From contig OU744730.1 in NCBI GenBank assembly GCA_916613615.1, positions 4,929,582 through 4,993,581 of the forward strand: a stretch of 64,000 bases of DNA, in the 5' to 3' direction. Made by a program: the position numbers and the translations under genes. The stretch comes from Steromphala cineraria (taxonomy: Eukaryota > Mollusca > Gastropoda > Trochida > Trochidae). The stretch's first letter is position 1. Every line of letters starts with the position of its first letter. This document shows, piece by piece, positions 34,098-47,369 of this stretch. The notes beneath the pieces are model-generated. The model had not been told where the DNA came from, made no database searches, and was given only the letters and a program-made list of their open reading frames with translations.

Positions 34098-34935
34098 TAT
34101 TTATTACTCAACCCTCATATCAATATTTATGTAAACAAATCGTCAAAACAAGAATCAGCTGACTTAGAACAGTCGGGGAAACCAGCGTATGAATTTCCAT
34201 GAGTCCAAATAAAATAGTTCGCTATTTTTGGGATGTTTACACATATCATACGCCTATTAACATGATACAAAGTATATTGGTGAGCAATATTTCATTATCA
34301 AAAGATGCATTGATAAAATAAACAATAAGAAGCAACGAAAACTGTCAACACATCATGCACTCACAAAGTGACGTCATCAGATCGCCAAGTGACGTCATCG
34401 GAATGTGTCCTGTTTCTAGGTCACGCTATGTGAACAGTGTCATTGATTGAATTTGATTACATGGACATGAGTTACAGAAAGTGTTGATAGGAACCGGGAG
34501 ATAGAACTTGTGTAAAGGTAGTTACACGATAACATGTTTGGATTGTGTGCTTGTGGAAGGGAAAGGTTATGGTGGCATCGGAGCAAGTAAACAGTCGAAG
34601 CGCCATGTTAATGTTACGGTAGGCAGATGAGGCAACACCGCTTGTGACGGCACAGAAGATGGACAAGTGATCAAGCGAATGATTGATTTGTGCTGGGTAG
34701 CAAAAAGATAATGCATTTAAAAAACTGCTAAGATAATATTCTTTCACATAAAATTAAATTAACAGTTTGTTGAGAATGTAAAATTTGACCGTCGCCACTT
34801 TAAGTCACGTGATTGAACATTGTCATGTGACGTTCGAAAGTAGTTCCGTTTCTTTGCACGAGATGGTAACACACATGTGTGTTTCCAACTCATTGTTATC
34901 TAATGAGTGATCTCACCACGGTTGAGTAATAAATA
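34098..34935. mobile_element. Possible TIR element, 838 bp
   Basis: TATTTATTACTCAACC at 34098-34113 is matched by its exact complement at 34920-34935 (16 bp). It starts right beside the hairpin at 33980-34096. No target duplication or transposase is seen. The minus-strand frame at 34472-34747 inside it has no recognisable domain. Confidence 0.4.
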
Positions 34936-34939
34936 GTAA

Positions 34940-35690
34940 TTAACACCCTGTCATTCTAAAATGAAATTTTATGAATTATCGCTTTAAATTGGTTCATTAA
35001 TGTTTAAGTCTTCCAAAAGTCAAAGATACATGTGTAAGGAGATTTTTCTCAATTTTCAAACTATTTGTGTTATGAATAATGCGAATGTGCTACCAAATAT
35101 TTATTTCAGTTTAATCCTTCAACAAAATATTGAGGTAAAAAAATATTTTTGATTTTTGGTTTAATAGTCAATATTCGTATTTGGAAATAAATTGTGAAAG
35201 TAGTATTTTTTTATCATTCATGTATGTCTTAATGTTATACATCCATTTCAATGGCATAACAGCACGATCAATTGCTTCAAAATGTACCAAACATATCTTT
35301 CAAATACCATATTAAAGACTTCTTACCATTCTTACATTAATGGTAGCCATAATTATTCTTTTTACTTATCCTATACGTTACTTTTTTTGCCATTAATTTA
35401 GTGAGTTTGAATAACCTTTAGAGTTTGTATTTCTTCCTTTTAAGAATCATATCTTTGATATTTAAATTCTTCCCTTTTTTCATGATTAGCATTATAAAAA
35501 GTTACAAACAAAATCTTGAGTATGGATAATGAATTACTATAAAACAAATAATAGACTTCGGAAGTTCCCTGAACATACAAATGTACTAAACAAATTTCTT
35601 TCTTTCTAATATGCGGTATGCCAAATTCAAAAATACAAAACATTTTGTTCATGACAATACAAAGAAATCAACGTTTTATCAAAGTTAACA
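34940..35690. other. Intergenic, nothing supported
   Basis: AT-rich sequence with no gene or repeat that I can support. Confidence 0.4.
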
Positions 35691-35699
35691 TATTTACAT

Positions 35700-36420
35700 C
35701 AACTGAAATCTGTGTCTCGATCGTGTGACTGACTATACTTGTACCACATGCCCAAACTAAGCAATAATAGTAATAGGGCTTCAAGCAAATCTCTTCATGT
35801 CACGGAAATGTCTGAATACAAGTAATTTTTGTTGTCTGGATATCAGACATATTAGTTCCAATACTATGAATTCCTGTCGTGGCAAGTGTTGACACAGTCT
35901 CTTCAGGTTCAAGATACTGTCTGAGTATGAACAAGTGTGATTGTCTGCATTTCAGACATATTGTTTCCAATACAATGAATAGTTGACATTAGTTTTCTCT
36001 TAAGTAAGCTATAAAGGGTACTAATTATTCCAAAATACAAAACATTTTCCTTGTGCCAAAACAAAGAAATCAACAATCTATGTTACATTCTACTTTCACG
36101 TTATAAAGATCGTGTGACTAACTCTACTTATACCAAACTAAGCCATAACAGTAATGGACTGGGCACTTTTGATTACTTCTACTCAAGGTAAATCGCTTCA
36201 TGTCAAAGAAATGTCTGAATAGAAATTATGGTTGTTGTCTGCATACCAGACATATTAGTTCCAATACAATGAGTCTTTGTCGTTATCTTTGGCAAGTGTT
36301 GACACAGTCTATGAAGGGTAAACCTGTTTACGTTCAAGATAAATGTCTGAATTTAAGTAAGTGTTTATGTCTGCATTCAGACATATTATTTTCTATATGA
36401 TGAATTGTTTACGTTAATTT
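35700..36420 (-). repeat. Two tandem units related to the 22.05 and 43.7 kb segments (inverted)
   Basis: Units at about 35710-36000 and 36100-36420 each carry GATCGTGTGACT, CTCTTCATGTC or CTTCATGTC, GTGTTGACACAGTCT and two TGTCTG...CAGACA palindromes followed by TATTAGTTCCAATAC-type sequence. In reverse orientation they match parts of 22040-22200 and 43680-43830. Confidence 0.6.
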
Positions 36421-36429
36421 TTCCCTTAA

Positions 36430-38765
36430 GGACGTTACTGAAGATAGCTCGTAGAAATGTTAGATAGATGAATTCTTATGATGATATTTTCAATTCATAT
36501 GGTTCATGTTAATAGTTTTCTTGGACAGGCCAAATGAATAATAACATTTAATGAGTAATGATTTTGAAAATCGATGGCTAGTTAGAAAGTAATAGATATT
36601 TGTAGATGTTTTCTTTATTGATCAAGTTTTTTATTTACTTTTCTAACAACATTCAATTACTTATGACTGCAGAGTTATCATATTTCAATGTAAAAAATGA
36701 CAATGAACGATGGAAATAACAGCATATGTATAACCAATGTTTTGTTATTTTGATAAATCTAAAAAACTTTTAAGGGCATGTATGAATTTGTGTGTGTATA
36801 AATTGCTTGAATATGGCATAAAGAAATAATAATAAAGACCAAGTAGTACTTCTGTTTTGAGAGAATGTGTTTATCGAGGTTTTAAGAAATAATTTATGGC
36901 TTAACATTATGAAATTAGACCATTTTGTAAATCCGATATAAACATTGTACATAATCCTCAGGCTTCTAACAGCGTGTAACATTAGCCATTCACACCCACC
37001 AGACAATCCGTCTGTGTAGTTGGGGCCAAGTAGAGATTGTAATCTTTAATTGGACAGGATGAAACAGAAAGGTTGGCAAATGGCTCTCTATGTGATTAGA
37101 CGACAATATCTTCACGCTGGTAATGTAATGGGTTTTAGATGAAAAACCTCGACATTGTGCCCCCAGTAACATTTAACTGGTCATCAAAGAAACGCAATAC
37201 AGTGAATATCTTTCACATCAGATGCGTTGTACATGTATGTACATTCAGTAACAGGTATGTCGTAAGGTTGTTAAGCCATGTTATGCGTTTAATGTCTTTA
37301 AGAAGACTTATTTTAACATATGTGATCTAGATTTGTGTTTTCAATTGTTCATTGATTAGATACTGAGTACCTGGGAGATATCAAACAACCATGACTATTG
37401 ACTGGATGATTGAGTGGAAATACCCAACAGAATGAAGAGGGAATGTAGCCTCTTCAGAAAGAGGAATTCAACACAGTACATCGCACTTTCAAAAACTAGT
37501 TAAGGTCATTTGGGAAATAAAATATTTTGTTTAAACGAATTGCAGTGTTATTCCTTTTTTCAAACATCAGGGATTCTAAATTGTGCTCGTTACCTTAAAT
37601 CCTAACTAAAAGACTGTTTCACGATTTGGCTTTACATCAAGTGTTAAATCTTATCAATCTTTGATCCAGTTCGACAATTTCCTACATGTCTACATTTTCA
37701 ATGGTAATTAATTAACATTACCACAAAGACACAATTATTTGAAAACTGTAGATGAGAGGGAACAACAAATGTCTACAAACATGTCAAAGTTGTTCATCAC
37801 AGAAAGTGTATCGAATCAGTATGCTGACACGAGTTGTAATTTGGTCATAATTGCCTGGACAAAAATTGTCAAAATAGGACATCATAATGGACATACATAA
37901 TATAATTCGCTTACAACAAGTAGTCAAATAAGTAAATAAGTAGAAGTTAATCTGTTATTTAATAGCAAATAAATACACTGAACTTTGCAATTAAATATGC
38001 ATTAATTAATAGCATGTTCCTTTATATACATATTTGTACTACATGTAAACTATAAGACTTTTTCCCTGAGGACATATGACTGTGAGATCATAACGAAGAC
38101 TCTAAGGTTATCAAAATCAAACCTTTATGACTCGGTAATCAGATATAAGAAAACTAATGATGAAGCTCAGATCCTTGAAAAATCTAGGACATAAAATTTT
38201 TGCAGTGAATACTATGAATGGAGATGTTAACTTTCATAGTGATGTACTAGTTAATATTAAATCCTAATATGGCGTACTGTTCAACCAATATGGAATATAA
38301 TGGCCTCAAATTGATTAACGTGTGCATCTGCTTCATATGTGTAAGAATGTCCCCGTTATGTTGATAAAACATTCGAGCTTACTATTTTACAGTCTAGTTT
38401 TTTACTAATAAAAATGATAATTAAATTAACTGTACATGACCAAGCCACCCGCATTGTAAAAGTAAATATTTTCAGAGAACTTTTTTTTCACAATATATTG
38501 AAGTTTTGATTGACCAATGCTTAATAAAAAAATGTTTTACATTATCAAAAATTTGTGTGTTTCAATGTAGGAAAAGAACATAAGAAATTTGAACATTCAG
38601 GCATTACTAGGCCTCATACTGTTGAGTAATTGACCTGTTTACAAAATAATTTATAGGTTTTTGTATTTTCACTTGAGTCAGACACTATCATGAATCAGAC
38701 ACTTTCACGTTTCTGAAAATAAAATTGTGAATTGTTCCTATACTTCAAGTCATGCTACAGGCTAT
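36430..38765. other. Intergenic with two short duplicated fragments
   Basis: Near 36980-37200 is an inverted fragment of the 21.3-21.45 kb segment (GGATGAAACAGAAAGGTTGGC, then GACATTGTGCCCCCAGTAAC). Near 37350-37490 is a fragment shared with 39640 and 45420 (GATACTGAGTAC, TTGACTGGATGATTG). The rest is AT-rich with no gene seen. Confidence 0.5.
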
Positions 38766-38769
38766 GCCG

Positions 38770-39949
38770 TTCTAAACTTCCTATACTTCTTCAACCATTG
38801 ATCCAAGAGAAATGAAATAGAGATACCTCTGCATCAGTTTCCTCAACCCCCAAACACAATCATCACTTAATCCATTTCTGGTGTGATTGGCTTCGATAGG
38901 AATGATGAAATACCTACTTAATGTCATCATTCGCAAGCTAAATCTGCGGGAGTTGAATAACAATGAATTCGAGAAACGTAACCTTTTATTTTCTCATGCG
39001 AAAAACTTCCTCATAACCACAGGCAACCCAAATAAATAACTCAATATCTCTATATAACTTTAATCTCCTGTCTTTGAAGTGTATATTTTATCACAAATTA
39101 TAATTCAAACTATTCTTGCTCACCGACGGACAATGAATTAGTTGAAAATGAACATAAAAAAGGACCTAATATTTATTTTACAGGATGAAACAGAACGTTT
39201 GGCAAACGGCTCTCTGTGTTAGACTAAAATTTCCTTGCGGAGAGTCTCGCTTGAAAAAAATTGACATTGTGCAAAACCAAGCCACCGAAGCATGCAAATT
39301 ACAATGAATCTTAAGTGAGTAAGATGTGCTTTAGTTATATTTTTAGGTTTTGAAAAAAAGTAACTTCATCAACACCTACATGTAAGTGTTAGATATTTGT
39401 CAATGCTTGAAGTAACATTAACATTTCTCCAAAATCTGCAAAACAGGTGTGTTTTATTGGAGAGTGTACATTAGGAAGATAGACATTTCCCATAAAGGAT
39501 GCTTAGTTATTTCTTTACCAGTTGTATAATTGAAATGTAGGACTTTTTAGAACGAATCAATCGTGTTCCGCCTCATGGATACTCGTTTAAAGCATAGCAG
39601 GCATCTAACGGTTCGTCTCTAGTGTCTTCAATCCTTCATTGATTAAATACTGAGTACGTAAGAAATATCAAAGTAATATTACCATTGACTGGATGTTTGA
39701 GGTGGCAGTACCATCTAAATGAAGAGAAAATCTTCAGAATAGTTGCATTCAATATTGCACTAGGACCTAATTACGACTTGGTGAGAATGAACAAGCAAAC
39801 AAGATATAACTTTCATGTAATTCAACAGTTGATCATGAGCTCCTTGTCTTGTGCATACAAAGTAATTATTTTGTAAGAATTAATGTTATTGCTACCTATA
39901 AGGAGGCTCCAAACAAGGTTCCTTTGCATCGTGCTAACACAGACGAATT
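38770..39949 (+). repeat. Duplicated block C, copy 1
   Basis: This shares, in order, GAGATACCTCTGCATCAG (38819), AGATAGACATTTCCCATAAAGG (39479), TAAATACTGAGTACG (39645) and CAATATTGCACTAGGACC (39748) with 45080-45790. No gene is seen. Confidence 0.65.
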
Positions 39950-42900
39950 TCAATTATCATGAAGTATAATATTCCTTCTAATTAACTGGGAAAGATAATA
40001 CAGACATGATTTAATGGTAATATGTCCACAGGGAATAGTTCTTATAGCCTACCCAGGATACAAATATCTAAATAAGGTAACATCCTATTAGTTTCTGTCT
40101 GCGAAGATAAAGCATCTCTGGTAGTCTGTGAAGAAGATTACTTAGCATGTTTATGTCACTGGTTCTTCTTTATGAGAATATAGGTATAGGAAACATTATC
40201 TTGCCTTACCTTGAAACTTTGAAAACCTTGGACCTAAATTGTGTTACAAAGTTAAATATTATCCCCTATCTCTCTTGCAATTTAAAGCGTGTTTATGCAG
40301 TGTCGTATTTTATATCTATCGGAACATAACCAAAGGAGTTGGCACACTTTCTAAGCTGCAACCCTTTTGACGTACTGTTTGTGAAAAATGTAACATGTAA
40401 CTGTTGATGCATTATGTTCCCGAATGACGTCTTCACGATTCACATGAATGTAAAACTATTTTTCTGTTTTTATATCTGTATGCAGATCATATTTTAAAGT
40501 ATTCACGTTTTGCACTGAATTATCGCATAAACAAACTTAGCAAATTTACTTCGATTTTCGATTGACAGAACGTCGATTGGCAGAAAGTCATGGAATCTCA
40601 TCTAAAATATTTCAAAAGAGGATAAAGAGGTTGTGCTCTTACATTGCCAATTTTCCTACTTCACTCTGATATCAGATGTGTCGTTGATTTCAACTTTGTT
40701 ACCTCTGATGCAGAGAAACACAATAGTTGGGGCATGTCAGAATGTAAGAACACAATATATAATTATATCGTGATTTCCTGGTTTCTCTTAGACAACTTAC
40801 AACCATCAAAACAACACCTGTACATAGCATCCCCAGGGTTGGCTCTATAATTAGACACGTTGGGAATGTTAGCTCAGGATTCACTGATTGGAAGGACGTT
40901 CCTACTCCATTGTAGAGGACGTTTTGTGTGGTACCTGAATACGAGGATAACAATGTGTTATAATTGGTATAATTGCAGGATTCAGTGCTGAAAAAAAGTG
41001 GACAGTTTTTGACTGTGTTGGCTGAAACAGTGTGACAAATGGATTCTCTCTAGGCATTCTCTCTCCAGATGCATATCGATTAATGAAATGTTGATTGATC
41101 CTCTTATTATTGCCTAGTTTGTGGTGTAGTATGGGAGACTACTGATTAGGCAATCATAGTATTCTGTGCAATCAGTGACGCTGTTTTAAAATCATAATTT
41201 TGGCTTCTGAATCATGACAAAGACACTGTGATATGAACCATCCTTTCTATGCGAGAAGTGTTGTCATTTGATAGAAGATTGTGTTTGGTTCCTGGCAAGG
41301 CACTAACTCAACACTGCAGCAGTCAAATTTAAACATTAACATGGGAAATGCAGGCGTATAAAATCACACAAACCACTCTGTAGCTGCTGTAAATGTACGA
41401 TTTCTTTAATTTACTTATGTAATCCACTTTTCAGACCAGGCTCCAAATAAAACTATAAAACTACCACAATCATAATCATTATGTAGCAAAACAATTAACG
41501 TATAAACAGACTTTTTTATGTGAAACATATGATGGTTCACAGTTGAATAGCTTCTAACAAAACAAGAAAAGAACAAAACCTTTAATCGATTTTTCACACA
41601 AGTTTTGCATTTTCACTGTGTCATTAAAGACTGCTGTAAACGAAAATGCATAAAACCTGTTATTACCACTTTAACCACTGTGTCAATACGAGTAGGCACT
41701 GTAAAGTAATTTATTTATTAATGTTCGGACAAAATGCACTATTGAACTGACACATACTTCGGTTATTTCCTCCATCATTTCCTTTCATTCGATGGTGCTT
41801 CCTCCTCAATAAAATAAAAACCATCTAAGATGTAGGAGATAACTATCAGCTACTTCGTAATTCTAAACAAAAACAACTCAGATTTCAATAAAACTAGGAT
41901 TGTTTAATGTTCAACAACTGTTACCGAAAAGATAAATTGATGCAGAGATCTCCTGAACTCACTAAATTGCAATTAAAAACATTGTACCCTGAAAAGAACT
42001 ATTTATTGTTATTAGTTGTTCATGCAATAAATATAACTCCGTGTAATCAAAGAACTTTCGAAATTTGGAAAGGTATTTCACTTTATTCTTAACATCATCC
42101 AGACAATAGTGAATGCTGTTATCATGTACTTAGTATATAACCAATGAAACATTGAAAACACTTGAGATACGAGACAAACCTGCTTTGATTGAACCTACTA
42201 GAAGAAGGAAAGTGTGTAATTTTTTTGGTGAAAAATGTTGTTGATGTAAGGATTAAAAGCATTTCATCTCGTAAGTTTCTTTTTTTTAAATCACAATCTG
42301 TAATAAAAACTTCTCATTCCAAAATTCCATTTATTTGTAAGTCTCCGCCTTCTTGATCAACAATCTCAACAACAAAATTCGAAAGGTTCATTTATTTGGT
42401 TAAATTTCACAGACTACAAGTTGTCAAAAAACTCATATGCACTTTAAAGTACAACTGAAACTCATCTCATTCAAAAGGAATTACCGGTATTTCATTTTCT
42501 TCAATAGCTATTTAAACGTTACTTCGGGCACAATATCTTGGTTTCTAATCTAAAACTCATTACACTAGAGCTAAAAGGGATTGTTGTCTTTTCACCTTAG
42601 GAGCCGTTTGGCAGCTTTCATATTATATTCTGTCAAATTAGAGATCACATATGCAATTACTTGTAACTCTGTGACAGCCTGTCTGCTGCTTGAACAAGTA
42701 TGCCCTGAACAGAACATACAAAACCCCAGGAAACCCTGGTTTTAATAAAAATGACCATAAACATTATATACAAGGAAAAGTAAGTTTTTGTTTGCTTGAT
42801 GTTATTTGGGAGCTGGTTCATACCACAAATTTATTAATGTTTAGTCAATGGCTGAAGACTCACAGAAAATGAAAGTTGAAATTGGAAAGTGGAAAAAAAT

Positions 42901-44340
42901 AGGCCGGTCATGTGATAGGATTGCTGACGTTCATTTCATTGCAGATACATCCTAAATACATTTGACAGTTTGTTAATCTAGAGCAATGATATAAAACAGA
43001 AGACTGATTAAGCAACATTTTTCAGTTATCCATTTGACTATGAATATACCTGTTAAGTATTAACATATCAACATGATTGATACAATGTTTTTGGAACCAT
43101 TGATCAAAGACAAAATCTAATTGATTTTGGAACAGTCTACTCAAATAAACTGTAAGAGGACGATCTTTTTAAATTACAGATGAGGTTTTCTATCTAAGTT
43201 TCATGAGTCCATTTAAATAAACTGTGACAGAACCTTCTTTTCAAATTACAGATTAGGTTTGTCATTTAACATTTTTAAACTTAAGCCACTTAGACAGCTG
43301 ATGGCTTGTTAAAAATGTTATATGATAGAGCATAATAAAGATATACACTCTCACGCTAGAAGAGCATCGTTTTTTGTGTGGGTAAAAATCTTCATCAAGT
43401 CAGATATCTGCACTGAAACGAATGCTGCAACAATGGCAATAAGCTTGTTTGTCTTCTATTAATTCATCACCATTTCATTGGTAACCTCAGACAACATGTC
43501 TCTCTCCATTATGTTTGAAAAGTAGGTTGTCAAATGTCAATACAGTGATTAACCAAATGTTACTCAAAATCTGTTATTAGTTTATAAATCAAGCTTGAAA
43601 AGAAGCCGGCTGAAAATAATAAAATGACAATTATAACAGTAATAAGAGAATATAATACCCTGAGGAAAAGTTAATTCCTGAGATTTATTTATTGGAACTA
43701 ATATGTCTGATATGCAGACAACACACACATTACTGGTATTAAGACACCTCTTTAGGACATGAAGAGATTTTCCTTGAGAAGACTGCGTCAACACTTGTGG
43801 TAGTAATCATAGTGTCTGGTCCACTCGTATAACTAACTACTGGTTCGTCATGGATCTGTACAGTCAGTCCAAGAACATGGAATGGATGTGCACAGTTAGT
43901 CAAAGACTTTGACAATATTTATTTCAAAATGTTATATTTTTCTTTTTACATTGAATAGTTTCCTTAAAGACCACAAAGATGTTACATTTCTATTGGACTT
44001 GAATTGACTTACAATTTTCTATTTGTTTCTTGATAAGAACAAATAATCACCAACATTGACTTGAAATGGTTGTTAAAAGCACAGTATATATACATTGTAT
44101 TTCTGATTTTCAGAAAATGATAAAGGTAAGTAAAAATATTTCAACAAGACCTACGTTTAAACCCAAAAAGTTTCTTCCAATGTTAGTCTTATGCTTTGAA
44201 GCTGTTAACACATAAATCTCTGACACTTTACAATTCTCGTTTATGGTACTACAGTATCTTTGTTATGATATGAAAAGTTGTTGCTTAATAAGTACATTAT
44301 TTTTTCAATACATAAAAAATTACAGTAATTAATGTCCTTC
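39950..44340 (+). repeat. Segmental duplication block, copy 3 (+, shortened)
   Basis: This starts within the part matching about 18310 of copy 1 (TATCATGAAGTATAATATTCC). It follows through TGTTACCTCTGATGCAG (40698), GATGCAGAGATCTCCTG (41939), GCTATTTAAACGTTAC (42508), GAGCTGGTTCATACC (42810), TTAAGACACCTCTTTAGGAC (43739) and GCTTTGAAGCTGTTAAC (44192). It lacks the first 3 kb of the unit. No coding gene is found. Confidence 0.75.
41055..41283. mobile_element. Partial family-A MITE
   Basis: This begins CATTCTCTCTCCAGATGC, runs through GATTAGGCAATC and AAAATCATAATTTTGGC, and reaches GTGTTGTCATTTGATAG, where it breaks off. It shows the uninterrupted TGTCATTTGATA site that is split by the GGTCA element in the 1053-2681 copy. 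Confidence 0.6.
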
Positions 44341-44439
44341 TTAATTGACTGTATTACTTGTTTAGGGCTGGGGATGAAATTAAAAGAAATGATGTGAAAA
44401 ATGGCGAACAATTTAAGTTACAATTGAAACATGACCACT

Positions 44440-45012
44440 GCCGCAATAGCGTGTGTACAAAACATAGGGCCTCGAAAGCTGAGAATGACTGATCTTGTGT
44501 ACAGACAACTTTACTAGTGAGAATCATAAATTATAGATTTCGTGTTCCTGTGGCCCCTCATAAGTAAAACCTATGTTCATCTCCTTGTCCAGAAGCATAA
44601 GGCCTAGACAGCTGAAACTTTGTGTGCATACTCATTGACTAGTGACGATTAAAAATATAACTTTTGTGGATATGTTGCCCCTAATAAGTGATGTAGATGT
44701 CACGCTCTTACACCTCTTTTTATTTTCTTCTAGAGAAGCAAAAAGCCTAGAAAGCTGAAATCTTGTGTCGAGAATCTTACTAATGAGGATTTTTATTTAC
44801 AGTTATGGTGACCGTATAGTTCCTAACAAGTTCTTGGTGAACCTGTGGATACTATACCCTATCTTATAAATTGAATATTTGAGCAATTCTAATTTAGAAT
44901 TGATAACTGGTATCTGAAAAAACATCGCCTGTATACTTATTTTAGGATTTTTGACCCTGAACATCAAAATTAGATATGAAGCCTGATGAGCTAGAGAGCC
45001 AATGGCTCTTAT
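44440..45012. mobile_element. Diverged interspersed repeat with internal tandem units
   Basis: A motif like GGCCTAGACAGCTGAAAC recurs near 44468, 44602 and 44748 (spacings about 134 and 146 bp), each followed by CTTGTGT or TTTGTGT and an ACTAGTGA or ACTAATGA box. The right end is the palindrome GAGAGCCAATGGCTCTT (44995-45011). Similar endings are familiar from molluscan repeats. No coding capacity is seen. Confidence 0.5.
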
Positions 45013-45079
45013 TTCAATCTTGATTTTAAGATATCTTTTAAAATACTTAAATTGATATGAATGATATAATTGATATGAC

Positions 45080-45790
45080 AGTATCGAAATAGAGATACCT
45101 CTGCATCAGTTTCCTCAAACCCCAAAGCCATTCATTACTTAATCTATTTCTGATGGTTTCTCGTGAGTTTGGCTTCGATTGGTATTGATCAATGCCCACT
45201 TACTACCATCAATATCAAACGCTTTTATGCTTTTAGAATGATATTTTTTGGAGAGTCTACATTAAGAAGATAGACACTTCCCATAAAGGATGCTTAGATT
45301 TCATTACAAATTCTGCACTCATCGCATATTTGATGCAAAAACTTTTCAAAACAAATCAATCATACTCCCAACCAAGCAAATATTTCACGGTTCGTCTCAA
45401 GTGTCTTCAATTCTTCATTTATTAAATACTGAGTAGGTGAGAAATATCAAAGTACTATTACTATTGACTGGATGATTGCGGCTGATGCGCCATCTAAATG
45501 AAGAGGAAATGTAGACTTCAGACGTCGGAAATCTTCAGAATAGTTGCATTCAATATTGCACTAGGACCTAATTACATTAATACGTGAGTCTTTTTCAAAG
45601 TGCACTTTAAACATGACTTGGTGAGAATGAACGAGCAATGTTTAATGATTCAATCTCTCCAGGCATAACGTTTATTTCAGTCAACAGCGGAGTATTTTGT
45701 GTTGTGCACAATAACTATTTTTAGAATTTGTTATTGTTACATTTAAGGAGATTCCAAACAAGGCTGACAAGTTGATTGCGACTGCAAATT
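45080..45790 (+). repeat. Duplicated block C, copy 2
   Basis: This is collinear with 38770-39949 but shorter. It begins AAATAGAGATACCTCTGC and includes GATAGACACTTCCCATAAAGG and CAATATTGCACTAGGACC. No gene is seen. Confidence 0.6.
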
Positions 45791-47369
45791 GATGTACATT
45801 GGTGAATTATTTAGGAAAATCTTAAGTAAAGAAAAAGGTATGAAGCTCTTTCTTCGCATAATGTTAAACACAGAAGATAATCATTTAACATCCAAAATAA
45901 TGTTCTTGTTGATAAAACTTGTAAATAAAACTGCATGAATGGCGCCATGTTCCTTTGACGATAAAGCCAGTCGAGCGTGAAGAATATACAATTTGTAGAA
46001 AAGAAATATAAATGATTTTGGATAATAAAAGTATTTTAAAATGCAATTTTTGATAAAAGTGGTTTGTATACTTGATATCAGATTATATTTAGATATGTGT
46101 ATCATCACTTCTAGATTCATTAAACATATTTGTAACTTTTATTATTTTGTTTTGAAAACTTCATATCTTTGTATTTGTGTATACATCAGTATGTAGATCC
46201 TCTGTTGTGACATAAACATCTATTCTTTATCATGTATCATTCTTGAAAGCATTCTTGCTTTGTGTTTCAGAGGTAACACGATAGACATCAATAACATTAC
46301 ACAACACTTCTTAATAGCATGTCATGGAGAGATTAATAAGATGGATCGTTTCTCAACATTTCAATGTGATAGGATGGCAAACTCGTACGTGAAATGAGTT
46401 TTAGATAAAACACGTCGTTGTGCCCCAAGAAACGTTTACAATCCCATTTAAGGAATTGCAATAAGATTGTGTTTAAATGAGTTTCTGTGTTATTTCTGAG
46501 TTACATGGGACATTGCAACACATTAATCTGTGATTTGCATATGGATGTACACATCGCGAGATTTCAAATACATTCAAAAAGTCTTCTACAATTTTAACGT
46601 GTAGACTTGTGAATTATAACTATAATCTTAAGCTGAGTCTGGTTGTCTCAAAGTTCAGTTCGTTTGATTAGGATTGTTCTTTAGAAGACACTTTACAATG
46701 AATCATCATTTTAATTGCGATTAGAGGCAACTTGTTTTGTTTGTAATACTTCTATCTACAAATCATACCGGGGAAAATTGCTAAGATCAGAGTAAATTGG
46801 TGATCTCTTTATGATTTTTCTATCATTGAGATGAAGGAGTTTTCAACCATATTGTAAAAGAAAGGCTTCCTTCTCAATAGATAAATCCATAAGAAATACG
46901 AACCATTCTATCAGACAAAATAATCTACTACATCTTCATACAGACATACGTATATTTACATAACAAATTCTAGTTCAGGAATAAGACATCAGTGGTTATG
47001 TAAAGGGATGTTTATTTAACCATTAAACCACGACATCCTCATGTTAATGTCATATCTCATCACTGGGAATATGACTCTCTCTTATTATGGAAACCAACAT
47101 CCCTAAAACAAAGATTAAATGTAATCTTTCCAGACAGTCGTTATGGAGATTAATAGTATTTTCTTCAAGAAATAACACACCTGATCTGTTATTTGACAGG
47201 TTGCAGTTTCTCTTTTATATTTTGAATGTCTTTTTTCAAAATCAATTTGATTTCTTTATTATTCACATGTCTATTTACAAAGGCAAACAGATAAACTGCA
47301 AAATGCTGCTTATCTGTGACCCTGACAATTGCTTTGTTCTTTTTATAGTATTCCTCAAGATTAAGAAGG
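45791..47369. other. Intergenic with one short duplicated fragment
   Basis: A short piece at about 46370-46450 (GAGTTTTAGATAAAACACG, TTGTGCCCCAAGAAACG) is an inverted fragment of the 21.3-kb segment. The overlapping frames at 47087-47380 (+) and 47189-47389 (-) lack recognisable domains. Otherwise nothing is supported. Confidence 0.4.
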
